Of a stretch of DNA of 13,183 bases, positions 7,474-13,002 are shown piece by piece. The DNA lies in NCBI GenBank assembly GCA_003972865.1, contig QOAX01000035.1, forward strand, positions 1 to 13,183. The letters run 5' to 3'. How positions within the stretch are numbered: the stretch's first letter is position 1; each line of letters begins with the position of its first letter. The stretch is from Verrucomicrobiota bacterium. Lineage in GTDB: Bacteria; Verrucomicrobiota; Verrucomicrobiia; Limisphaerales; UBA1096. The translations under genes were made by a program, and so were the position numbers. The notes below the pieces were generated by a model that did no database searches, was not told where the DNA came from, and worked only from the letters and a program-made list of their open reading frames with translations.

Positions 7474-8919
7474 ATGAACATTCGTTTACACGACGGCCCG
7501 TTGGCCGAGTTGGAAACCGACGCGCTGGCCTGGCCGCTGGCCAATGGCCCGGCGCTTGGCCAGGCGGCCGATCAGCAAATCGAGAGCCTGCGCGAGTCCG
7601 GCGAGGTGCGCGGCAAGCCAAGCGAGTTGACCCTCCTGCATGAGCCCAAGGGCTTGCAAAGCCGGCGGCTGATGCTGATGGGCGTCGGCGACTCGCTCGA
7701 CGCAACGCAGGTGTTTCGCATGGCTGGCCAAGCGGTGCGTGCGGCCCAGGAACGCCGGTTCAAGCGTCTGGCCATCGCGCTGCCGGACGGCGACTTGGTG
7801 CGTGCCGCAACGGAGGGTTGCGTGTATGGCAGTTACGAACAGCCCAAGTACAAGAGTGACGATTCCAGTGTGCCGCTGGAGGAAATCTTGATCGTTGCGC
7901 CGGGCGCTGACTCGGCGGCGTTCGACGCTGGGCGGATCGTCGGCGAGTCAGTGAACTTGACGCGCCGCCTGGTCGACACTCCGGCGAACGACCTTGGCCC
8001 GGTGGAGTTCGCCGGGATGGCCGAGTCGATGGGCAAAGCGGCCGGGCTGGAAGTTGAGGTGCTCGACGAGGCCGCGCTGGAGGCGCTCGGTGCGGGATCG
8101 CTCCTGAGCGTGGCCAAGGGCTCGGTGCGGCCGCCGCGACTCGTGCGCTTGGCCTGGAATCCAGGCGATGCGGCCGGCGACTCGCACCTGTTTCTCGTCG
8201 GCAAGGGCGTCACGTTCGACACTGGCGGCCTGTCACTCAAGCCGGCCAAGTCGATGGAGAAAATGAAGTACGACATGGCCGGTGCGGCAACGATGCTCGG
8301 GGCGATCACGGCGATCGCGCGGCTCGGCATCAAACAACGCGTGAGCTGCCTGCTTGGCTTGGTCGAAAACATGCCGAGCGGCTCGGCGACGCGCCCCGGC
8401 GACATCGTGCAGGCGATGAACGGCAAGACGATCGAGGTGATCAACACCGACGCCGAAGGCCGGCTGGTGCTCGCCGACGCGCTGACGCACGCGGTGCGGC
8501 TCGGCGCGACGCACCTCATCGATGCGGCGACGCTGACCGGCGCGGTGAGCGTGGCGCTTGGCGCGGTGAACATTGGCCTGCTTGGCAACGACGCGTCGTT
8601 GAGCAGCCACTTGACGGCGACCGGCCAAACGATCGGCGAACACTTTTGGTCTTTGCCGATGAACGACGAATATCTTGAGCCGATGAAGGGCGATTTGTCC
8701 GACCTGCGAAACGCCGGCACCGACCGCAAGGCCGGCACGATCACGGCGGCGAAGTTTCTCGAGCAGTTTGTGGACAACACGCCGTGGGCGCACCTCGACA
8801 TCGCCGGTACGGCCAACCTCGACAAGGGGCTGCCGAACGCGCCGAAGGGCGCCTCGGGCATCGCGGTGCGGACGCTGGTGCGCGCCGTGGAAACCTGGCC
8901 AAGCGAGGCCGCCAAATGA
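7474..8919 (+). CDS. pepA: Leucyl aminopeptidase, peptidase family M17
   Basis: This cytosolic two-metal aminopeptidase removes N-terminal residues from peptides. The 481-residue protein has the usual family length. The N-terminal macro-like domain (about 1-165) is followed by the catalytic domain. Metal and active-site blocks are 'VGKGVTFDTGGLSLKP' (Lys244, Asp249), 'KMKYDMAGAATM' (Asp267) and the M17 signature 'NTDAEGRLVLADAL' (324-337, Asp326, Glu328, Arg330). 'LTGAVSVALG' and 'NAGTDRKAGTITAAKFL' complete the set. The start ATG 7474 gives MNIRLHDG, with no signal peptide. The 51-base gap from the cyanophycinase gene has no visible terminator, so read-through is plausible. The last codons overlap the carbonic anhydrase start (ATGA at 8916-8919). 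Degenerate palindromes at 7553-7566 (LGQA) and 7724-7734 (GQA) and one near 8894-8905 (WPS, close to the C-terminus) are built into the protein. Confidence 0.92.
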   Translation: MNIRLHDGPLAELETDALAWPLANGPALGQAADQQIESLRESGEVRGKPSELTLLHEPKGLQSRRLMLMGVGDSLDATQVFRMAGQAVRAAQERRFKRLAIALPDGDLVRAATEGCVYGSYEQPKYKSDDSSVPLEEILIVAPGADSAAFDAGRIVGESVNLTRRLVDTPANDLGPVEFAGMAESMGKAAGLEVEVLDEAALEALGAGSLLSVAKGSVRPPRLVRLAWNPGDAAGDSHLFLVGKGVTFDTGGLSLKPAKSMEKMKYDMAGAATMLGAITAIARLGIKQRVSCLLGLVENMPSGSATRPGDIVQAMNGKTIEVINTDAEGRLVLADALTHAVRLGATHLIDAATLTGAVSVALGAVNIGLLGNDASLSSHLTATGQTIGEHFWSLPMNDEYLEPMKGDLSDLRNAGTDRKAGTITAAKFLEQFVDNTPWAHLDIAGTANLDKGLPNAPKGASGIAVRTLVRAVETWPSEAAK

Positions 8920-9530
8920 TTTCCGCAACGGAAGCACTCGAGCGCCTGCGGGCGGGCAACTCGCGGTTTGTGTCGGGCGGACAACTGATGGAGTCGCTCG
9001 CCAACCCTGCGCGGCGCAACGAGTTGACGACCGGGCAGGAGCCGTTTGCCGTTATTCTTGGTTGTTCCGATTCACGGGTGCCGGTTGAAATCATTTTCGA
9101 TTTCAGCCTTGGCCACTTGTTTGTCATTCGCGTCGCCGGCAACGTCGTCGCGCCGTCGCAAATCGGCAGCATTGAGTTCGCTGCCGAGCAGTTCGACACG
9201 CGGTTGGTGGTGGTGATGGGTCACGATGATTGCGGCGCGGTCTCGACCACCATCGGCGAATTGAAACGCCCAACGGAAAGCCGGTCGCCGAACCTCAGCG
9301 CGATCGTCGACCGCATCCGCCCGGCCGTGGAGCCGTTGATGGCAACCGAAACGGAAATGAAGGACGCCGCGCTGCTCGACCAGGCGATCCGGGCGAACAT
9401 CCGCGCGTCGGTGAATCATCTCCGGCACGGCTCGGAGATTTTGGAAACGCTGGTCCGCGATGACGGCCTGCTCGTTGTCGGCGCCGAGTATTCGCTGGAA
9501 ACCGGCACGGTCGAGTTCTTCGACGACTAA
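8916..9530 (+). CDS. Beta-class carbonic anhydrase
   Basis: It catalyses the reversible hydration of CO2 to bicarbonate, in the cytoplasm. From ATG 8916 the protein has 204 residues, typical for the class. Zinc ligands are Cys50, His103 and Cys106 ('GCSDSRVP' and 'MGHDDCGAV'), with the catalytic Asp52-Arg54 dyad. 'RVAGNVV' and 'GSIEFAAEQF' are further family blocks. The open frame extends upstream to 8784 but only as a shadow of the aminopeptidase gene; the ATG overlapping that gene's stop (ATGA) gives the normal N-terminus 'ISATEALERLRAGNSRF'. No signal peptide is seen. Translation is therefore probably coupled to the aminopeptidase, although the two functions have no obvious link. The gene ends with TAA at 9528-9530, 23 bases from the stop of the convergent LarA-family gene. 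Confidence 0.93.
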   Translation: MISATEALERLRAGNSRFVSGGQLMESLANPARRNELTTGQEPFAVILGCSDSRVPVEIIFDFSLGHLFVIRVAGNVVAPSQIGSIEFAAEQFDTRLVVVMGHDDCGAVSTTIGELKRPTESRSPNLSAIVDRIRPAVEPLMATETEMKDAALLDQAIRANIRASVNHLRHGSEILETLVRDDGLLVVGAEYSLETGTVEFFDD

Positions 9531-9553
9531 AAAACAAGCGCTTGGCCAAGCGG
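9531..9553 (-). terminator. Palindrome with downstream T-tract between convergent genes
   Basis: The whole 23-base gap between two convergent stops is occupied by the palindrome CGCTTGGCCAAGCG (9539-9552) and an A-rich run on its left. Read on the minus strand, the palindrome is followed by CTTGTTTTTT, as in an intrinsic terminator for the LarA-family transcript. The stem is only 5 bp if GGCC forms the loop, which is weak. In the plus direction there is no T-tract. Confidence 0.35.
9539..9552. repeat. TGGCCA palindrome, 14-bp perfect copy, between convergent genes
   Basis: CGCTTGGCCAAGCG, a perfect 14-bp palindrome, is the only content of the convergent spacer apart from A/T bases. A degenerate copy lies 20 bases further on, near 9572-9583, inside the 3' end of the LarA-family gene. 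Confidence 0.85.
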
Positions 9554-10825
9554 CTACGCCCACGCGGGCGGGTTGGCCAGGCGGAAGAGGCGCTCGCCGG
9601 CGTGGGACACGAGCAGGATGCCTTCGTCCTCGCGGTTGGCGTAGTCGTCCGGGTTGATGGTCGCCGGGTCGCGGTAGCCAAGGTTGATCTGCCGGCACTT
9701 GGCCTCGGGGATCTGCGTGGCCAGGGTCACCTCGGCGCGCGGGGTCTCGACGCCGTTCTTGTACGTTCCCAGGCCCTTGACATGGACGCAGTGCGCGAGC
9801 GCGCCCCACGGTTTGTCCTTGAAGCGATCCCACTGTTTCAAGATGTAGTCGCGGCAGTGGTAGCCGACGCTCTCGATCGCCTCGCCATGCGCGATGCAAA
9901 CCTCGCTGATGTGCGGCGCGTAGATGATCAACTCGCCGCCGTCGGCCAGCACCGGCTCGAGCTTGTACATGCACTTGCCGGCGGTCCACAGCTCATCGTA
10001 CATCTCCGGCGCGCAGGCAAGGATGGTGTGGAACGGTTTCGGCTCGATTCGGATGTGGCGCTCGGCCGAGAGATCGGCGGCGGCGGACCAGGCCTCCTCA
10101 ACCGGACCGGCAAACAGCCCGCTCATGCCGTTGCTCTCGACGACCATGCAGAAGGCGAGCTTGGGGATTTTGACCATTGAGCCGGCGCGCTCGATGACCT
10201 TGCGGACCGGCGTCCATTTGTGGCCGATGATTTTTGGCGTGGTGATCACTGCGGCGAGCCAGTGAAAAAAGTGCAGCACCTCCGGGCCGGCTACACCGGG
10301 GAAGAGGTACTTGTTGCCGCCGGAAAACCCGGCCACCTCGTGCGGGAAAACCGGGCCGACGATGATGATTTGGTCGTAGTCGAACAACTTCGCGGCGACC
10401 TCGACCGGCACGTCCATCTCGAACAGCCCGCCGCTCAGGTCGCTTATCTCCTCCGCCGGGATGGTGCCGATGTTGCGGAGCGCGCCGGGGTCGTCCCAGG
10501 CATGGTTGAAGAACTGAACCGCGGCGTACGGGCCGGCGCGTTCTTCGTGGGTGATCTCCAGCCGGCGCTCGATCGCCGTCTCGCTCATTGGCTGGTGCGT
10601 ACCGAGCGCGATCATCACATCCAGCGTGGCAGTGGTACCGCCGATCTGGTCGTGGATCGCCTTGAACAGCGTCCCAACCGGCGCGGTGCGTGTGCCGTCG
10701 GGAACGATAAGCAGCACTTTACAGTCGCGATAGTCCTCCTCCGGCATCGCCTTGGCCACGACCTCGCGCGCCTGTTCGGCGGTGAGTAGTCTGCCCTCGG
10801 AAACTTTTCTGGAGATCACCCCCAT
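9554..10825 (-). CDS. LarA-family nickel-dependent 2-hydroxyacid racemase/epimerase (DUF2088)
   Basis: LarA enzymes use a nickel-pincer nucleotide to invert C2 of alpha-hydroxyacids by hydride transfer. The 423-residue protein has the family length. It runs on the minus strand from ATG at 10825 to TAG at 9554. Residues corresponding by motif and spacing to the LarA active site are present: Asp43 and Arg46 ('PDGTR'), His77 ('LGTHQP'), His162 and Lys172 ('PHEVAGFSGGNKYLFPG') and His188. The 10- and 16-residue spacings around the cofactor lysine match LarA His174/Lys184/His200. Known LarA homologues act on lactate, malate, phenyllactate, hydroxyglutarate or gluconate, so the substrate is open. 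The gene lies six bases after the stop of the SDR gene and is surely co-transcribed with it. Cofactor-making larB, larC and larE are not in this window. No signal peptide is seen. Confidence 0.85.
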   Translation of the reverse strand: MGVISRKVSEGRLLTAEQAREVVAKAMPEEDYRDCKVLLIVPDGTRTAPVGTLFKAIHDQIGGTTATLDVMIALGTHQPMSETAIERRLEITHEERAGPYAAVQFFNHAWDDPGALRNIGTIPAEEISDLSGGLFEMDVPVEVAAKLFDYDQIIIVGPVFPHEVAGFSGGNKYLFPGVAGPEVLHFFHWLAAVITTPKIIGHKWTPVRKVIERAGSMVKIPKLAFCMVVESNGMSGLFAGPVEEAWSAAADLSAERHIRIEPKPFHTILACAPEMYDELWTAGKCMYKLEPVLADGGELIIYAPHISEVCIAHGEAIESVGYHCRDYILKQWDRFKDKPWGALAHCVHVKGLGTYKNGVETPRAEVTLATQIPEAKCRQINLGYRDPATINPDDYANREDEGILLVSHAGERLFRLANPPAWA

Positions 10826-10831
10826 GGTGCG

Positions 10832-11644
10832 TCAGATGGTTTGGCTCAGGAACCCGCCATCGACGACAATATCGGAACCGGTGACAAAGCTCGCCGCCTT
10901 TTCGCTGGCGAGATACACCGCCGCGCCGGCCAGCTCGCTGGGTTCACCGAAGCGGCCCATCGGTGTGTGGCTAAAGATCGCCTTGGCGCGGGCGCTCGGC
11001 GTGCCGTCCTCGTTGAACAGCAGTTTCTTGTTTTGCTCGGCCGGAAAAAAACCAGGGGTGATGCTGTTCACGCGCACGCCTTTGGTGGCCCATTCGCGGG
11101 CGAGAAACCGCGTGGCGCTGAGAACCGCCGCCTTCGACGCCGAGTAGGCGATCACCTTTGAGAGCGGCAGGTGCGACGTGACGCTGGCGATGTTGATGAT
11201 GCTGCCCTGGCCGCGCTCGCACATCGCCGGTCCGAACTCCTGGCACGGCAGCAGCAGGCCGCCGACAAGGTTGAGATCGAACACCCTGGCCCAGCCAGGC
11301 AGCGGGATTTTCTCGAAAGGCATCTCCGGCGTGACGATGGCGTCCGGGTGGTTGCCGCCGGCGGCGTTGAGCAACACCGTCGGCGCTCCAAGCGCCTGGC
11401 CAACGGCCTCGTGGCACGACTTGAGGCTGGCGGGATCCATTGCGTCGCAGCCAAAAAACTGCGCTTGGCCACCGGCATCTACAATCTCCCGCACACGGGC
11501 CTCCCCGCGATCGGCGTTCCGGCCTGCCACGGCGACCTTCGCCCCGGCCTTGGCCATCGCCACGGCGCACGCGCCCCCCAACGCTCCCGTGGCGCCGATC
11601 ACCACGGCCACCTCCCCGCTCAAGTCAAACAAGTTCTCCGACAT
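10832..11644 (-). CDS. SDR-family oxidoreductase, D-mannonate oxidoreductase-like
   Basis: This is a predicted NAD(P)-dependent sugar-acid dehydrogenase/reductase. The 270-residue protein begins at ATG 11644 (MSENLFDLSGEVAVV), read on the minus strand. The cofactor loop is 'GATGALGG' (17-24), followed by 'NAAGGN' (93-98) and the catalytic Ser154, Tyr167 and Lys171 ('YSASK'). The C-terminal signature 'PGFFPAEQNKKLLFNEDG', then 'HTPMGRFGEP' and 'VTGSDIVVDGGF', resembles the SDR type of D-mannonate oxidoreductase (fructuronate reductase, as in Bacillus YjmF/UxuB) more than generic gluconate 5-dehydrogenases. The frame is open far upstream to 12502, but that part is antisense to the MORN-like genes and is not coding. 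A GGAG lies about 11 bases before the ATG. A promoter candidate with 17-bp spacing lies upstream. It is the first gene of a two-gene unit with the LarA homologue. Confidence 0.82.
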   Translation of the reverse strand: MSENLFDLSGEVAVVIGATGALGGACAVAMAKAGAKVAVAGRNADRGEARVREIVDAGGQAQFFGCDAMDPASLKSCHEAVGQALGAPTVLLNAAGGNHPDAIVTPEMPFEKIPLPGWARVFDLNLVGGLLLPCQEFGPAMCERGQGSIINIASVTSHLPLSKVIAYSASKAAVLSATRFLAREWATKGVRVNSITPGFFPAEQNKKLLFNEDGTPSARAKAIFSHTPMGRFGEPSELAGAAVYLASEKAASFVTGSDIVVDGGFLSQTI

Positions 11645-11691
11645 CGCCGCGCAGTCTCCACCAGCCAGCCGCTGGGTTGAAGGAAAAATCG

Positions 11692-11714
11692 CCGGCCAAG
11701 CGCCTGGCCATGCG
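11692..11714. repeat. Two adjoining partial TGGCCA palindromes in the SDR leader
   Basis: CCGGCCAAGCG (11692-11702) abuts CGCCTGGCCATGCG (11701-11714); each departs from perfect symmetry by one pair. They share the 16-base core GGCCAAGCGCCTGGCC with the doublet in the sulfatase gene. They lie between the predicted minus-strand start point and the SDR start codon. Confidence 0.6.
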
Positions 11715-11743
11715 GTGATTTTACGTTTGCGCGCCGATAAAAT
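11715..11743 (+). promoter_or_regulatory. Candidate promoter for the MORN-like gene pair
   Basis: On the plus strand a TAAAAT at 11738-11743 lies 17 bases after GTGATT (11715-11720), which matches only three of six -35 positions. A start near 11750 would leave a very short leader before ATG 11768. It overlaps the minus-strand promoter almost completely, so the two would compete. Confidence 0.35.
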
Positions 11744-11745
11744 CA
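11716..11745. promoter_or_regulatory. 8-bp inverted repeat, possible operator of the divergent spacer
   Basis: TGATTTTA (11716-11723) and TAAAATCA (11738-11745) are exact reverse complements separated by 14 bases. The half-site centres are 22 bases apart, about two helical turns, which suits a dimeric regulator. Each arm also carries a -10-like hexamer (TAAAAT) for one direction and overlaps the -35 region for the other. The spacer from 11645 to 11767 contains nothing else recognisable except the paired palindromes and weak ribosome sites. Confidence 0.45.
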
Positions 11746-11746
11746 A
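11718..11746 (-). promoter_or_regulatory. Candidate sigma-70 promoter for the SDR-LarA unit
   Basis: Read on the minus strand, TTGATT (11746-11741) is separated by exactly 17 bases from TAAAAT (11723-11718). These match TTGACA and TATAAT at four and five of six positions. Transcription would begin near 11711, leaving a leader of about 67 bases before the SDR ATG at 11644. Confidence 0.5.
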
Positions 11747-11767
11747 GGATAACCTCCGGACTCCTTT

Positions 11768-12208
11768 ATGAAATGGATCGCAATTATCGCAGTGTGTCTG
11801 GCCGTTCTTTTGTATGGTTTGAATGCCTTGAACCGCACGGAGATCGGGCTGGAGCAGCGTGAGGACGGCCTGTACTACAAGGCCGGCGCGGAAACGGCGT
11901 TCACCGGGGACGGCATGGTTTACCATCCCAACAAGCAAAAGGCGCAGGAGGGGGAAATCGTGAACGGAAAGCCGACCGGCCCGTGGAAGATCTGGCACGC
12001 CAACGGCCAACTTTCCTGGGAAGGCAGCTACAAGGACGGCAAAAAGGATGGCGTGTGGACTCGACACGACGAGGAGGGTGCCAAGGCGGCGGAGTCCACT
12101 TGGGCGGACGGTGTCGAGCAGGTTGTTATTGAGGTAAAGCCTACCAAGCCCGCGGAATCTCCCGCTGCAACTCCTGCACCGCCAACTGAACAGAAACAAA
12201 ACGAGTAA
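11768..12208 (+). CDS. Membrane-anchored MORN-like-repeat protein
   Basis: This 146-residue protein begins with a single hydrophobic segment (about residues 3-22, IAIIAVCLAVLLYGLNAL) that probably anchors it with the rest outside. The body has MORN-like/YwqK-type repeats: 'GPWKIWHANGQLSWEGSYKDG', seen here as the units WKIWHANGQ, WEGSYKDGKKDG and VWTRHDEEG, which follow the W-x2-[WY]-x-[NP]-G-Q...EG-x-[YF]-x-G-x2-[DH]-G pattern. A Pro/Ala-rich tail (TKPAESPAATPAPPTEQ) ends it. Such repeats are often annotated as 'toxin-antitoxin YwqK family antitoxin', but no toxin gene lies beside it and the label says little about function. The segment 'DGLYYKAGAETAFTG' closely matches 'DGLYYTAGADEPYTG' in the next gene, so the two are paralogues. 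They are 12 bases apart and presumably co-transcribed. No strong ribosome site is seen. Confidence 0.78.
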   Translation: MKWIAIIAVCLAVLLYGLNALNRTEIGLEQREDGLYYKAGAETAFTGDGMVYHPNKQKAQEGEIVNGKPTGPWKIWHANGQLSWEGSYKDGKKDGVWTRHDEEGAKAAESTWADGVEQVVIEVKPTKPAESPAATPAPPTEQKQNE

Positions 12209-12220
12209 ACAAGTGATGAA

Positions 12221-12931
12221 ATGAACCGTCTCAAGCTCCCCGTGTTGGCGGCAGTCGCCCTGATGATTGCCGGTTGTCAGACCGCGAAGCAACTGGCCCA
12301 CGATGGCCAGGCGTCCATCTTCCGCCCCGAGCTTTGGCTGAAGGATGACGGACTTTACTACACCGCCGGCGCCGACGAACCGTACACCGGCAAACACGAG
12401 GCATGGTACGCCAGCGGCGACGAGGCATGGGAGGGCGAGATGAAGGACGGCAGGCGCCATGGCCAATACACCCAGTGGTATCCGGAGAATGGCGGCCAAC
12501 ACGTTGCCGGACTCTATCAGGATGGCAGCCGCGACGGGACGTGGGGCCAGTGGTATCCAAACGGCCAGGCTGAAATCACCTCCGAGTACCTCGCGGGCAT
12601 CGAGTCAAAGGTCACATTCTACTCCGAAAACGGCGCTGTCATTCCGGAGAAAGTTTATTGGGCGAAGGTTCGGCAGAGACTAAACCGCCAGGCCTGGCGC
12701 AGCTACGGTGTTGCGTACGGGAGGGGCTACCCCGGCTACTACCACTCATCGTATTACCACGGCTCCCACGGCTGGACGCCTCCCGGCGGCGGCACGGCGA
12801 GCGACTTTAGCAACCTTGGCGGCGGCGGTTCCTCTAACAGCGGTGGCGGCTCATCCGGCGGCGGCTACAGCGGGGGAGCCTCCGTGAGCGCGCCGGAGGG
12901 CGGTTCCGGCGGCAGCCCGAACACGCCTTGA
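12221..12931 (+). CDS. MORN-like-repeat lipoprotein with Gly/Ser-rich tail
   Basis: This is a 236-residue lipoprotein: MNRLKLPVLAAVALMIAGC, acylated at Cys19. Residues ~45-130 carry MORN-like units: 'AWYASGDEAWEGEMKDGRRHG', visible as AWYASGDEAWEG, MKDGRRHG, QYTQWYPENGG, YQDGSRDG and WGQWYPNGQAE. Then comes a Tyr/Gly/His-rich stretch (YGRGYPGYYHSSYYHGSHGW, about 165-184) and a glycine/serine tail. It resembles the upstream protein from 'DGLYY' onward, so it is likely a duplication product that gained a lipoprotein anchor and a longer low-complexity C-terminus. Bacterial MORN-like repeats are thought to be structural or binding modules; no enzymatic motif is visible. The ATG at 12221 follows the previous stop by 12 bases. 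A 14-bp palindrome of different centre, CGCCAGGCCTGGCG, lies at 12686-12699 within it. Confidence 0.8.
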   Translation: MNRLKLPVLAAVALMIAGCQTAKQLAHDGQASIFRPELWLKDDGLYYTAGADEPYTGKHEAWYASGDEAWEGEMKDGRRHGQYTQWYPENGGQHVAGLYQDGSRDGTWGQWYPNGQAEITSEYLAGIESKVTFYSENGAVIPEKVYWAKVRQRLNRQAWRSYGVAYGRGYPGYYHSSYYHGSHGWTPPGGGTASDFSNLGGGGSSNSGGGSSGGGYSGGASVSAPEGGSGGSPNTP

Positions 12932-12945
12932 TTCCGGACCTTTCG

Positions 12946-12959
12946 CGCCTGGCCAGGCG
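12946..12959. repeat. TGGCCA palindrome, 14-bp perfect copy, intergenic
   Basis: CGCCTGGCCAGGCG, a perfect 14-bp palindrome in the 71-base gap between the MORN-like lipoprotein and the lipoprotein at 13003. It is identical to the copy at 5312-5325. No T-tract follows in either direction. Confidence 0.8.
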
Positions 12960-12987
12960 GATCCGTCTTGCCTTGGCCGGTGAACTT

Positions 12988-12993
12988 GGGGAG
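12988..12993 (+). promoter_or_regulatory. Ribosome binding site GGGGAG deciding the GTG start at 13003
   Basis: GGGGAG is followed by a nine-base spacer and GTG at 13003-13005. It is one of the clearest Shine-Dalgarno sequences in the window. It supports GTG 13003 over the in-frame TTG at 12928, which overlaps the preceding stop. Confidence 0.6.
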
Positions 12994-13002
12994 TTTTGCC
13001 GT

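Noticed and set aside
7833..8984. Long minus-strand open frame (383 codons)
   Set aside because: It is the antisense shadow of the M17 aminopeptidase and has no recognisable domain; high GC keeps reverse frames open.
9072..9989. Minus-strand open frame (305 codons)
   Set aside because: It overlaps the antisense of the carbonic anhydrase and an alternate frame of the LarA-family gene, with no family features.
11768..12208. Toxin-antitoxin system based on the YwqK-like repeats
   Set aside because: No toxin-like small gene adjoins it, and both neighbours are envelope proteins; the YwqK label only reflects the repeat type.
11645..12502. Open extension of the SDR frame upstream of MSENLFD
   Set aside because: It runs antisense through the MORN-like genes and across the divergent promoter region. 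The SDR fold starts normally at 11644.
12686..12699. 14-bp palindrome CGCCAGGCCTGGCG as a family member
   Set aside because: Its centre is AGGCCT, not TGGCCA; it is a single copy in coding sequence and is probably chance in GC-rich DNA.
1329..12959. CRISPR array or REP element explanation for the repeats
   Set aside because: Copies are short, irregularly spaced, lie within genes in every frame and have no conserved spacer or flanking structure.
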